Source: CAYYMD01 sp964472875 (GTDB taxonomy: Bacteria; Planctomycetota; Phycisphaerae; SM23-33). From it: a DNA stretch of 64,000 nucleotides. Made by a program: the position numbers and the translations under genes. A model generated the notes under the pieces. It was not told the origin of the DNA and did no database searches. It saw only the letters and a program-made list of their open reading frames with translations. Of the stretch, positions 8,084-17,154 are shown piece by piece. Within the stretch, counting starts at the first letter, position 1. Each line of letters begins with the position of its first letter. The stretch covers positions 7,485 through 71,484 of the forward strand of contig CAYYMD010000006.1 of assembly GCA_964472875.1 (NCBI GenBank), written 5' to 3'.

Positions 8084-8644
8084 CTAGAGCATGCCGGTTT
8101 TGCGCGCATACTGGAATATGCCGCCGGCCTGCAAAATCTCCCCGGCCGAACCGAGCGGCTGAAGTTTATGCTCGCTGCCGTCGGTCAAATTTCGCAGAAC
8201 ACCTTTATCCGGATTGACTTCGACCTCATCTCCGGTAGAGACAACATCGATAAGCCGCTGCTGTGTCACCATCGGGGCAAGGTAGCCGCCGTTTATGCTG
8301 TTGCGGAAAAATATTCGGGCAAAACTCTCGGCCACCACTGCGCAGCAGCCGGCCTCGGCTATCGCCAAAGGAGCATGTTCGCGAGAGGAGCCGCAGCCGA
8401 AGTTACGTCCTGCGATTATCACGGAAAACTCGCTTTTTTCCTTCCCGTCGGGCACGAACGGCACTTCGCCATCCGGCAGGCCTGACTGCGCCGAAGGGAC
8501 ACCACTGAGGGCGTAAACGCCGAAGTACTTCCGCTCAGCCGGGTCGGATGGGTCGTAACTTAGATACTGAGCGGGAATTATCTGGTCTGTGTCTATATTA
8601 TCACCCAGGACGAACGCCCTGCCTTTTATGCTCTTTTCCATCAT
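8084..8644 (-). CDS. leuD: 3-isopropylmalate dehydratase small subunit
   Basis: Swivelling domain subunit of isopropylmalate isomerase in leucine biosynthesis (or of a related homoaconitase-type enzyme); acts with LeuC, which is not in the window. The 186-aa protein shows NIDTDQIIPA near the start and NFGCGSSREHAP, the diagnostic small-subunit motif. AAGGA precedes tandem ATGs at 8644 and 8641. The small size fits the short prokaryotic LeuD/HacB class, so substrate assignment is by the majority function. Confidence 0.9.
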   Translation of the reverse strand: MMEKSIKGRAFVLGDNIDTDQIIPAQYLSYDPSDPAERKYFGVYALSGVPSAQSGLPDGEVPFVPDGKEKSEFSVIIAGRNFGCGSSREHAPLAIAEAGCCAVVAESFARIFFRNSINGGYLAPMVTQQRLIDVVSTGDEVEVNPDKGVLRNLTDGSEHKLQPLGSAGEILQAGGIFQYARKTGML

Positions 8645-8751
8645 GTTTTCCTTGGTGGTCTGCCCGTAACGGCCGTTGAGCACATGTTACGGAATAGTTT
8701 TTACTAAAATACCACGGTTATTGTATAAATATCAGCGGCGAAAGGAAACAA

Positions 8752-9642
8752 ATGATGATGGAACATTTTGCCGACAGATTGCAGGCCGCCGTGGAAGCAA
8801 CCGGTTCGCCGGTGTGCGTTGGACTGGATCCTCGCTTCGACCGCCTGCCGGATGAACTCGCCGGCGGCGCTGGCCGGGATGCAGAGGCCAAGGCAATAGA
8901 GGCGTTTTGCGAAGGCATCATAGACGCCGTGGCGGATATAGTCCCGGCCGTGAAGATTCAATCGGCTTATTTCGAGCGTTACGGTTCGGCCGGGGTAGCG
9001 CTTTACGAGCGAATGGTTGCCAGATGCCATGATGCAGGGCTAATCGTTATCGGTGATGTGAAACGCGGAGATATCGGCTCGACAGCGGAGACCTATGCGG
9101 CCGCTCACCTGTGCGGCGAAAATTCGCCGGATGCCATTACGGTCAACCCTTACTTCGGCGCCGACGGCCTTGCGCCTTTTGCGGCCACCGCATCACGCGA
9201 AGGCAAGGGCGTGTTCATGCTGGTCCGCACGTCGAATCCGTCGGCCGCCCAGGTACAGGATTTCGCCGACGCCGACGGGCGGCATTTTTACGAGCACATG
9301 GCCGCACAGGTCGCCGAACTCGGCGAGGAGTTTTCGAGTCAAAGCGGCTACAGTTGCGTAGGTGCGGTGGTTGGTGCAACGTACCCCGACGAGGCGCGCC
9401 GGTTGCGCGATATTATGCCGCGGCAGATATTCCTGGTGCCCGGTTACGGAGCTCAGGGCGCCTCGGCGGACGATTGCGCTGCCTCGTTCAAGCCCGACGG
9501 AACCGGGGCAATAGTCAACGCCTCGCGGTCGGTAATTTACGCCTTCGGGCGCGAGGAGTATGCCAAACCCGACTGGCGCGAGGCCGTCGCCGCCGCCGCA
9601 AAGGATTTCGCCACCGATATCCGCCGGGCGGTATATAAATAG
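8752..9642 (+). CDS. pyrF: Orotidine 5'-phosphate decarboxylase (type 2)
   Basis: Final step of UMP synthesis. The 296-aa TIM barrel has the longer, mycobacterial-like type: VCVGLDPRFDRLP at the N-terminus, the catalytic DVKRGDIGST motif, and a late VPGYGAQG phosphate-binding loop. AAAGGAA precedes three consecutive ATG codons at 8752; any could be used. It is followed after 16 bp by the alcohol dehydrogenase gene, with which it may be cotranscribed. Confidence 0.93.
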   Translation: MMMEHFADRLQAAVEATGSPVCVGLDPRFDRLPDELAGGAGRDAEAKAIEAFCEGIIDAVADIVPAVKIQSAYFERYGSAGVALYERMVARCHDAGLIVIGDVKRGDIGSTAETYAAAHLCGENSPDAITVNPYFGADGLAPFAATASREGKGVFMLVRTSNPSAAQVQDFADADGRHFYEHMAAQVAELGEEFSSQSGYSCVGAVVGATYPDEARRLRDIMPRQIFLVPGYGAQGASADDCAASFKPDGTGAIVNASRSVIYAFGREEYAKPDWREAVAAAAKDFATDIRRAVYK

Positions 9643-9658
9643 CACGCAGGAGTAAGCC

Positions 9659-10660
9659 ATGAAAACGATGGTCCTCGAAAATATCGCCCCCATAGACACC
9701 TCCCCGTTGAAATTGAAGGAAGTTGAGACCCCACAGCCAGCCGCTGGTCAGGTGCGCATAAAGGTCAGTTGCTGCGGCATCTGCCGCACCGATTTGCACG
9801 TCATCGAGGGCGAACTGCCGCAGCAGAAACTGCCGGTCATCCCCGGCCATCAGATTGTCGGGGTGGTCGACGCTGTCGGCGAAAGATGCAATCGTCTAAA
9901 AGAAGGCAACCGCGTGGGCATCGCCTGGCTGCGCGGGACGTGCGGACAATGTCGGTTTTGCCGGTCCGGCCGGGAGAACCTGTGCGAGTCGCAGCGGTTC
10001 ACCGGCTATCACGCCGACGGCGGCTTCTCGCAGTACGCGCTGGTGAGGGAAGATTTCGCCTACGAAATTCCCGAACAGTTTGAAGATGTCGAGGCCGCCC
10101 CGCTGCTGTGCGCTGGCATCGTGGGCTACCGTTCGCTCAAGCGCGCCGAACTGCCCGACGGCGGCACGCTTGCTATATACGGATTCGGCTCCAGTGCTCA
10201 TGTGATTATACAGATTGCCCTGAACCGCGGTTGCGATGTTTACGTGGTAACCCGCGGCGAGTCGCACCGAAAACTGGCGAAGGCAATGGGCGCGAAATGG
10301 GTCGGCGCGGCGGCGGAAGACATGCCCGTTAAAACAGACAGCTCGATAATCTTCGCACCCGCCGGCGAACTCGTTCCCCCGGCCCTGGAAAAACTCCGCA
10401 AGGGCGGCACGCTGTCGCTGGCCGGCATCTATATGACGCCGATTCCAAAAATGGATTATGAAAAACATGTCTTCTACGAACGTGACATACAGTCGGTAAC
10501 CGCCAACACACGCGCCGACGGGAGGGAACTGCTGGCCGAGGCCGCGAAAATTCCCATCCGGCCGCGCACAACAACGTATCCGCTGGCCGAAGCCAACAGG
10601 GCGCTACAGGACCTGAAAAACGACAAGATTGACGGCTCCGGCGTGCTCATAGTTGAGTGA
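9659..10660 (+). CDS. Zinc-dependent alcohol dehydrogenase family protein
   Basis: 333-aa medium-chain dehydrogenase/reductase. The catalytic zinc set is present (CGICRTDLH, then PGHQIVG), as is the four-cysteine structural zinc lobe CGQCRFCRSGRENLC. The Rossmann segment is IYGFGSSAH, a variant of the usual GxGxxG that may affect cofactor preference. A good AGGAG lies 8 bp before the ATG. The family acts on primary alcohols/aldehydes; the substrate here cannot be told. It belongs to the AdhA-like subgroup by the RTDLHVIEGELP signature. Confidence 0.87.
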   Translation: MKTMVLENIAPIDTSPLKLKEVETPQPAAGQVRIKVSCCGICRTDLHVIEGELPQQKLPVIPGHQIVGVVDAVGERCNRLKEGNRVGIAWLRGTCGQCRFCRSGRENLCESQRFTGYHADGGFSQYALVREDFAYEIPEQFEDVEAAPLLCAGIVGYRSLKRAELPDGGTLAIYGFGSSAHVIIQIALNRGCDVYVVTRGESHRKLAKAMGAKWVGAAAEDMPVKTDSSIIFAPAGELVPPALEKLRKGGTLSLAGIYMTPIPKMDYEKHVFYERDIQSVTANTRADGRELLAEAAKIPIRPRTTTYPLAEANRALQDLKNDKIDGSGVLIVE

Positions 10661-10872
10661 AGCCGGTCACATTCCCACCGGCTGATAAATAAAGTCACCA
10701 CTGAAAACGGGCGATGAATAACAGGTCGGATGGGCGGGGGTCGCCTTGGGGCGGTTGGGAACTATTATTCCCTTCCGCTGGAACATAGGTATTCTACGCG
10801 CCGAAAACAAACAGGCCGGCGTATTCAACGCCCGCCACGCCCCTCTTAACCGGGCGAGAATAAGGTGCTGCT

Positions 10873-11256
10873 ATGATTATCTGGACATGTTCGATAAGGG
10901 CGGTGGGGATATTACTGGCCATGCTGATCGGCTTGATAATCGTTCAGAAGATGCGCAAATGGAACGATGCCGCCCTGGCGTGGCTGCTGGCGGGATTGTC
11001 CATCGGCCCGCTGGTTGTGCTGACATGGAATATCATTTTTCGGTTATTCCTGGCCGAACACGCTTCCGCGGCGGACCGAATTGCATGGCTGGGCAACTTC
11101 CAGCTCAGGTACATCTACGAAATTATAAACACCATATTGAACATAAGCTGTCTCGGATTGGTTATTATCGGCCTGGTCAGACTTTACAGAAATCCTCAGC
11201 GGAGATACCGCATGGTTGCGCCCTCTGAGTTCGCCACCAATGACCCGCGAAGCTGA
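10873..11256 (+). CDS. Small integral membrane protein, unknown function
   Basis: 127 aa with three predicted hydrophobic helices at about residues 8-24, 36-56 and 88-106, joined by short charged loops, and an Arg-rich C-terminus. AAGGTG lies before the ATG. No family is recognised. It precedes the GAF/HD-GYP gene by 104 bp on the same strand and might be cotranscribed with it. The 212 bases before it hold no convincing gene. Confidence 0.6.
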   Translation: MIIWTCSIRAVGILLAMLIGLIIVQKMRKWNDAALAWLLAGLSIGPLVVLTWNIIFRLFLAEHASAADRIAWLGNFQLRYIYEIINTILNISCLGLVIIGLVRLYRNPQRRYRMVAPSEFATNDPRS

Positions 11257-11360
11257 TAACTTCAGACGCCGCCGGAAAATCCCGAAATACATATGCGAGG
11301 CCGCACTTGTCGCAGCCGGACAAAAATTCATATTTATGTGAAGCCAGCGGAGTTAAAAAT

Positions 11361-12593
11361 ATGGACAAAACAACGACACCACGAACCGCCGGCGAAATCG
11401 CCGACGTCCTGAAGGCCACGCTCGATATCGGCGTTAACCTCTCACAGGAGCCGGACAGGTCCAAACTATTCAACTCCATTCTCACCCAGACCCGCCGACA
11501 AACCCGCTGCGAAGGCGGTTCGTTATACATTTTGGAAGACAAGCGGCTGCGACTGCTGGCTGCACAAAACGATAAAATCCCGGCCGAAATAATCTGCCGC
11601 GTACTGGACAGGGATATGACCGCATCGAAACATTCTCTGGCCGGATACGTCACTCACAGCGGAAGGGTCATGAACGTGCCGGATGCCTACTCGCTGGCAA
11701 GCGGCTCGCCGTTTCACCTGGCCAGGGACCTTGACGCGGCCATGAATTACCGAACCGTCAGCGTCCTGGCCATTCCGCTTAAATGCCCCGACGGACAAAC
11801 CATTGGTGTGCTGGAACTCATCAACCGCCTTTCCCCCGACGGCAAACCCATACCATTCAGCGACACCGAAATCCATTCAGTTATGCCACTGGCATCGATG
11901 GCCGCGGTCACAATCCACAACGATCTTCTTCGCAGAAATCTAAAGCGCGCTCATCTTGATACAATAATCCGCCTCTCGACGGCCGCCGAATTCCGCGACG
12001 ACGCCTCCGCCGGACATATCCGCAGCGTAAGCAATACTTCCGCAATCCTTGCCGGGGCCATCGGCCTCGATGACAAAAAAATCGAACTGGTTCAATACGC
12101 CGCGCCCATGCACGATATCGGCAAGGTCGGCATACCCGACAATATCCTCAAAAAACCAGACGAACTGACGCCTAAAGAGCGAAGCATCGTCGAAACACAC
12201 ACCACCATAGGGGCTAAAATTCTCGACGACCCGAAAAACGACCTTATGGTCATGGCCAGGGAAGTCGCGATGTCTCACCACGAGAAATGGGACGGCCGGG
12301 GATATCCTCAAAAGCTCGCCGGACACCAGATACCACTTGCGGCGCGAATCGTGGCACTGGCCGACGTTTTTGATACGCTCATCTCCAAACGATGCTACAA
12401 GGACGCCTATTCACTCGATACAGCTCTTGATATTATCCGCTCCGAGGCGTCGAAGCATTTCGACCCAAGACTGGTTGACGCATTTTTCGAAAATCTCTAC
12501 GAAATACTTCAGGCGTGCGACCGACCTTTGAAAAAAGGTGAAGAAACAGATCATTCGGAGGGAAATAGCATCGCCTCGGAGAATCGCATCTGA
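11361..12593 (+). CDS. GAF sensor / HD-GYP phosphodiesterase-family protein
   Basis: Cytoplasmic signalling protein, 410 aa. Residues about 25-175 form a GAF domain (with AIPLKCPDGQTIGVLELINR), followed by an HD-GYP domain: the MHDIGKVGIPD metal motif, HTTIGAKIL, HHEKWDGRGYP and ALADVFDTL. HD-GYP proteins hydrolyse cyclic di-GMP; the motif set here looks intact, so activity is plausible. The ATG at 11361 has CGGAG 8 bp upstream; the open frame extends to 11307 without a better site. Its 3' end overlaps the convergent ASKHA gene by 43 bp. Confidence 0.9.
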   Translation: MDKTTTPRTAGEIADVLKATLDIGVNLSQEPDRSKLFNSILTQTRRQTRCEGGSLYILEDKRLRLLAAQNDKIPAEIICRVLDRDMTASKHSLAGYVTHSGRVMNVPDAYSLASGSPFHLARDLDAAMNYRTVSVLAIPLKCPDGQTIGVLELINRLSPDGKPIPFSDTEIHSVMPLASMAAVTIHNDLLRRNLKRAHLDTIIRLSTAAEFRDDASAGHIRSVSNTSAILAGAIGLDDKKIELVQYAAPMHDIGKVGIPDNILKKPDELTPKERSIVETHTTIGAKILDDPKNDLMVMAREVAMSHHEKWDGRGYPQKLAGHQIPLAARIVALADVFDTLISKRCYKDAYSLDTALDIIRSEASKHFDPRLVDAFFENLYEILQACDRPLKKGEETDHSEGNSIASENRI

Positions 12594-14398
12594 AACCGGG
12601 GGTCCTGCGATAACTGAACGTGTTCGGCCATGCGTGCGAGTTCTTCCGCAATATTGCGATCCTTCGTCGAAACAAGCGCCAGGCGGGCGCCGTTAAGCGA
12701 AGCATTACCCACGTAGTTAATGCGATTATGATCAATGCCCGCCGGCAACAGGCCTATCCGCTGTGCGTTGCTGCGGCGGATGAAACTGCCGAAGCCGCCG
12801 GCCAGGTGAACCCGTTTTACATCGGATATTTCCAGCCCCGCGAGCTCAAGCAGAATGTTAACACCAGCCCGAATGGCCCCAGTAGCCAGTTGCACCTCCC
12901 GCACGTCACGCTGTTTGAAAGTCAGCGGCGGAGATGTCGCTCCCATATCCTCGGCCAGAACAAAATGAGTCTGCCCGTTATCGTCCCGTCCCACGCGGCG
13001 TTTTAGCGCATCAGGCAGTTCGTCGGGCAGTTCTTCGGCCGGCAGCAGGCGACCCTGCTGCGTAACAATGCCTGCGGCAAGTAACTCCGCCATAAGGTCA
13101 ACAATCGCACTTCCACAGATGCCCGTCGGCTCAACGTCGCCGATAACGCTGTAATTCACATCGTCGTCGAAAACCACCTTGGCGATTGCCCCTCGAGCGG
13201 CGGTCATGCCACAGGATATTTTAGCGCCCTCGAACGCCGGCCCCGCCGCCGTAGAAGCCGCCCACATCCGGCCATCGTGCCACAGAACTATTTCCCCATT
13301 GGTGCCGATATCCACCAGCAGTGTGGCGTCTGTCGTGGTTGTCATATGCGTGGCCAGTATCCCCGCCACCGCATCGCCGCCTACGAACCCACCTATAATG
13401 GGAAACAGGTAAGACGCCGCCCGCGGATTTATCTTCAATGAAAGCTCACTTGCAGGCACAACCAGCCCGTCTGCATACGCCGGCACGAAAGGCACCTGCC
13501 CAAGCTGCCCGACGTCAATGCCGCACAATAGATGCTCCATGGTCGTGTTGCCGGCCACTGTCGCCTCGTAGATGTGTAAACATTCAATCCCGGCCGAATT
13601 GCATAACTCGCAAGTTATTTCCGACAGGGCTCCCACCACGGCACCACGCAATTCTTCCTGTCCGTCTTGACTGATGGTTGCGTGTTCTATGCGCGTCATC
13701 ACGTCGCCCCCGAAACTAACCTGAGGATTCATGCGTGAGATGACGGCCACTTCCTCACCGTTGCACAAATCCAGCAAAGAACCGACCAACGTCGTCGTGC
13801 CCACATCGAAGGCCAGTCCGTAACACTGCTTCCGCGTGTCCCCGGGTTCAAATTCTATCAGGTGGTTATTCGCCACCACTGCCGTGCCCTTGAAGTCGTT
13901 TTGCCTCAATAAAGCGGGCAGTCGCCGCAGCATTGTAATATCCACACCAATCGGGCCGATACGGTTTTGCAGGCGCATTAAATCCGCCTCGCTGTCATCC
14001 AGCGTCGGTGGTGAAAGCTCGACGTAAATTTTCCTTACCGCCGGGTGAACCTCGCCTGTGGGTTCGCGCTTGGTTTCGAGAAATATCTGGTGATAATCGC
14101 CGAAAAGGGAGCTTTCGGGGACGTGGACTTTTGCGTCGCCGCGGAGCCCGACCTGGCACGCCAGACGCCACCCTTCGCTGATTTCCTGTTTGGTGTATAT
14201 TTCTTGCTCGGCTGCGACCGGCTCGGGCGCGTTTTCGAGAATCTTCACGCGGCACTTGCCGCATGTTCCCGCACCTCCGCACGGTGTTTCTATGGTCAGC
14301 CCGGCCCGTGCGGCGGCCTCGAGCATCTTCGTGCCGCTCAGCACGTGAACCGTTCTGCCGGAAGGGCTGAACGTTACACACACCTGACGCCTTTTCAT
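12551..14398 (-). CDS. Ferredoxin-ASKHA (DUF4445) protein, RACo-like activator
   Basis: 615-aa protein combining an N-terminal plant-type [2Fe-2S] ferredoxin domain (Cys40-x5-Cys46-x2-Cys49 and Cys81) with a C-terminal ASKHA ATPase (FDVGTTTLVG, DIGTNGEIVL, HLAGGFGSFI). Characterised relatives (RACo, RamA-like) use ATP to drive one-electron reduction of corrinoid proteins in methyl-transfer pathways. No corrinoid protein or methyltransferase lies in the window, so its partner is unknown. GGAG lies 7 bp before the ATG at 14398. The 3' end overlaps the convergent HD-GYP gene. Confidence 0.88.
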   Translation of the reverse strand: MKRRQVCVTFSPSGRTVHVLSGTKMLEAAARAGLTIETPCGGAGTCGKCRVKILENAPEPVAAEQEIYTKQEISEGWRLACQVGLRGDAKVHVPESSLFGDYHQIFLETKREPTGEVHPAVRKIYVELSPPTLDDSEADLMRLQNRIGPIGVDITMLRRLPALLRQNDFKGTAVVANNHLIEFEPGDTRKQCYGLAFDVGTTTLVGSLLDLCNGEEVAVISRMNPQVSFGGDVMTRIEHATISQDGQEELRGAVVGALSEITCELCNSAGIECLHIYEATVAGNTTMEHLLCGIDVGQLGQVPFVPAYADGLVVPASELSLKINPRAASYLFPIIGGFVGGDAVAGILATHMTTTTDATLLVDIGTNGEIVLWHDGRMWAASTAAGPAFEGAKISCGMTAARGAIAKVVFDDDVNYSVIGDVEPTGICGSAIVDLMAELLAAGIVTQQGRLLPAEELPDELPDALKRRVGRDDNGQTHFVLAEDMGATSPPLTFKQRDVREVQLATGAIRAGVNILLELAGLEISDVKRVHLAGGFGSFIRRSNAQRIGLLPAGIDHNRINYVGNASLNGARLALVSTKDRNIAEELARMAEHVQLSQDPRFQMRFSEAMLFPSE

Positions 14399-14704
14399 AG
14401 CATATCTCCAACTGCGCCCACGGCGATATTCAAACAGTATTGCAACGTTGACGCCGCTGACAAAAATAAATCGCTAATAACAGCATACGCATATTTTGTC
14501 CGATTAGTATATAAAATGGAGCCGACATATAAACATCGCATAGATACTATCCAAACTCTTCCCCCGAGCGGTTATACTGAAGCGCCGCGACTGAGGCGAA
14601 GCCGAAGGTCACTGCTGCCTCCGCTGATAGTACCGCCCTCGGCAAATCAGCGGCAAACCAAGGCCGAATCAGTAGCGCAAAAATACCTGCTTGGCCGTAA
14701 ACCC
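14399..14704. other. Divergent intergenic region, no gene
   Basis: 306 bp between two divergent genes. On the minus strand a TTGTCA at 14458-14463 with a weak AATACT about 16 bp on could drive the ASKHA gene; on the plus strand a TATAAA-like box near 14509 could drive the membrane-anchored hypothetical. An open frame crosses the region on the plus strand but its composition is unlike a protein and it lacks a ribosome site. Confidence 0.4.
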
Positions 14705-15550
14705 ATGAAACTAAGGAAAATAATAAAACTATCGACTCTTGTTCTTATCGTCACGTTAGTGCTCACGGCAGTTATGATGTATCTGTTGGCGTCGCTTCGC
14801 CCGTCTAATTACCATCCCGCCTATTACCTGTCCGGAAGCGAAAAGCAGATTGTGGCAAATGCCTTTGTGCAGGAGGCCTACGTCAAATTTCAAAACAAAG
14901 CAGGCGAAAATAAGCCGTTCACCTGGACATTCACACAGGAAAGACTGAACGAATATCTCGCCTCCATGGATGAAATCGTGGCTAACGCCCCCGGTCATGA
15001 ACCTGGCGAAGTCTATTCCGCCATGGACAGATACGCCCTGGCAGCCCCGGCCGTTGCATTGGACGACGGTAAAATCACACTGATGGTCCGCTCGCAGCGG
15101 TACGACAAGATACTCTCGGCCGAATTCTCATTTTCTCTGTCCACATTGCCACAGACTCGTTCCCGGCCCGCTGCGATTGATGGGTCCATCGAAAACAGGC
15201 AAGTTCTGCGGGTATCTCTTTCCGGCGTGCGGGTGGGCAATCTTCCTATCCCTAAAACATTCGTTAAAGATTACCTCGAACGAGCCCAGCAATCACTGGC
15301 AAAAGATCGCCTGTTTTCATCCGATCATCTTTTAAATTCCAGGCGGGCAAATCCTCTCCAATCGGGCATGAATCAACTTATCGAGTTTATCTCGAGTATA
15401 ATACTGGTCGTTGACGGCGGTGCGGTCGAGCCGGTATTAATCTTTCCCGATGCGCACGGGCGAACCAGGCGCGTCAAAATCGACGAACTGGAAATAGACA
15501 ACGGCAAGCTCACACTTCACGTAGTGCCCGTCACGGCCGAAGATACTTAA
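14705..15550 (+). CDS. Membrane-anchored hypothetical protein
   Basis: 281 aa. A single N-terminal transmembrane helix (about residues 9-31) follows a KLRK basic cap, leaving the rest on the outside. The exterior part is mixed alpha/beta with a repeated serine/leucine pattern and no recognised domain. I set the start at ATG 14705, where the signal-anchor begins; the frame stays open far upstream, but that stretch looks non-coding. The ribosome site is poor. Followed after 76 bp by the beta-CASP gene on the same strand. Confidence 0.7.
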   Translation: MKLRKIIKLSTLVLIVTLVLTAVMMYLLASLRPSNYHPAYYLSGSEKQIVANAFVQEAYVKFQNKAGENKPFTWTFTQERLNEYLASMDEIVANAPGHEPGEVYSAMDRYALAAPAVALDDGKITLMVRSQRYDKILSAEFSFSLSTLPQTRSRPAAIDGSIENRQVLRVSLSGVRVGNLPIPKTFVKDYLERAQQSLAKDRLFSSDHLLNSRRANPLQSGMNQLIEFISSIILVVDGGAVEPVLIFPDAHGRTRRVKIDELEIDNGKLTLHVVPVTAEDT

Positions 15551-15626
15551 TACCACGGCTTCAATATCCTATCTGTCCATATTCGCCGCAATTCGTTATA
15601 ATCCCATGAAATTTTAAGGAATCGAT

Positions 15627-17045
15627 ATGAAGTTAAATCTAACATTCTACGGCGCGGCGCAAAACGTAACCGGCTCGCAATATTTACTCGAAAACTCCGG
15701 CAGCAAAAGCGGCGGGCGTATACTCGTAGACTGCGGGATGTATCAGGAGAGGCAGTACCGCAGTCGTAACTGGGACCCGCTACCGTATGAACCCGCAAGC
15801 ATTGATGCGGTGCTGCTGACACATGCTCACCTGGACCACTGCGGCCTGCTGCCTAAGCTCGTGCGCGAGGGCTTTGAGGGAAAGATATACTGCACCGCCG
15901 CCACCAAGGAAATCGCACGCATCATATTACTCGACGCCGCACACATTCAGGAAGAGGATGCCGCCTTCAAAAAGGCCCGCCACGAGCGAGAAGGCCGCGA
16001 AGCACCCCACCCCGAAGTGCCGCTTTACACCACCGAAGATGCCCGGGCTGTCCTTCCGCGGCTGGAGCCGATAAAATACGGCCAGACCGTCAAAATCAAT
16101 GACGCAATGGAGGCCACATTCAACAATGCCGGACATATATTCGGAGCAGCAAGCATCAGCGTGCGGGCCTCGGATAACGGCGAAAGCCGTACGGTTCTGT
16201 TCTCCGGCGATTTGGGCAGGTGGGATATGCCTATTATCCGCGACCCCGCCGACATTGAACAGGCGGATTATGTAGTGGTCGAATCGACCTACGGCGACAG
16301 AATCCACAATGATGCCGATAACATTGATGAAAAACTGGCCGACGTGATAAATTCCACCAAAGAAGCCGGAGGCAACATCGTCATCCCCTCCTTCGCGCTG
16401 GAGCGTTCACAGGACTTGCTATACCATCTAAACCAGTTGCTTATCGACGATGATATTCCTCACCTGGTAGTCTTTCTGGACAGCCCGATGGCCATTAACG
16501 TAACTGACGTTTTCGACAATCATCCGGAGCTGTATGACAGCGAAATGCGGGAACTCGTCAGGCGGAACAAATCGCCGTTCGATTTCCCGGGCCTGCGGAT
16601 GACCCAGACGACCAGAGAATCCAAGGCCATAAACCATATCCGCGGGACGGTGATAATAATCGCCGGTTCGGGCATGTGTACGGGCGGCCGGATTAAGCAT
16701 CATCTCGTCAATAACATTACCCGCCCGGAATCCACGGTCCTGTTCGTGGGCTACCAGGCGGCAGGTACGCTTGGGCGGCACATCGTAGAAGGCGCCGATG
16801 AAGTTCGAATACTCGGCCAGAATTACCCAGTGCGGGCCAAGATAGTCAAGTTGGACGGTTTCTCCGCACACGCCGACCGGGATGATCTTATGCGATGGCT
16901 CGGACAGCTGGATTCACCGCCGCGACAGGTGTTCGTAACACACGGAGAGCCCGATAGCGCCCGTGCACTGGCCGAGGGTGTGAAGAAAAATTTCAACTAC
17001 AACGTCACTATTCCCGAATATCGTGACAGCATTACCCTCGACTAA
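15627..17045 (+). CDS. MBL-fold beta-CASP protein (RNA-processing type)
   Basis: 472-aa metallo-beta-lactamase with beta-CASP and C-terminal RMMBL segments, the architecture of CPSF73/Ysh1-like nucleases. The zinc motif THAHLDHCG is at residues 65-73; GHIFGAAS, FSGDLGR, the ESTYG motif and a late FSAHADRDDL histidine motif follow. Such bacterial proteins are probable RNA endo/exonucleases, though targets are not established. AAGGAA lies 7 bp before the ATG. Confidence 0.9.
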   Translation: MKLNLTFYGAAQNVTGSQYLLENSGSKSGGRILVDCGMYQERQYRSRNWDPLPYEPASIDAVLLTHAHLDHCGLLPKLVREGFEGKIYCTAATKEIARIILLDAAHIQEEDAAFKKARHEREGREAPHPEVPLYTTEDARAVLPRLEPIKYGQTVKINDAMEATFNNAGHIFGAASISVRASDNGESRTVLFSGDLGRWDMPIIRDPADIEQADYVVVESTYGDRIHNDADNIDEKLADVINSTKEAGGNIVIPSFALERSQDLLYHLNQLLIDDDIPHLVVFLDSPMAINVTDVFDNHPELYDSEMRELVRRNKSPFDFPGLRMTQTTRESKAINHIRGTVIIIAGSGMCTGGRIKHHLVNNITRPESTVLFVGYQAAGTLGRHIVEGADEVRILGQNYPVRAKIVKLDGFSAHADRDDLMRWLGQLDSPPRQVFVTHGEPDSARALAEGVKKNFNYNVTIPEYRDSITLD

Positions 17046-17097
17046 CGCCATCATTCGGTAGTAACGAGTTTATAAAGCAACAAATTATGTGTTCTTA

Positions 17098-17129
17098 ACA
17101 CGCCCGCCTCGGCTTAGAGACGGGCGTGT
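17098..17129. terminator. Bidirectional hairpin between convergent genes
   Basis: 9-bp perfect stem ACACGCCCG / CGGGCGTGT with a 14-base loop that can pair further. It lies between the convergent beta-CASP and symporter genes and can serve both, although neither side has a long T-tract. Confidence 0.6.
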
Positions 17130-17154
17130 GAGAATAGCAAATCAATAGCGTAGA

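Noticed and set aside
7600..8100. Integrative element at tRNA-Arg
   Set aside because: No integrase, no repeated tRNA 3' end and only housekeeping genes follow.
7625..8485. A 286-codon plus-strand frame beginning in the tRNA-Arg gene
   Set aside because: It starts within a tRNA and runs antisense to DUF167 and leuD, whose families are recognised; its composition is a mirror of those genes.
14045..14704. Upstream extension of the membrane-anchored protein's frame
   Set aside because: The first part is antisense to the ASKHA gene and the rest has no ribosome site; the signal-anchor starts only at 14705.
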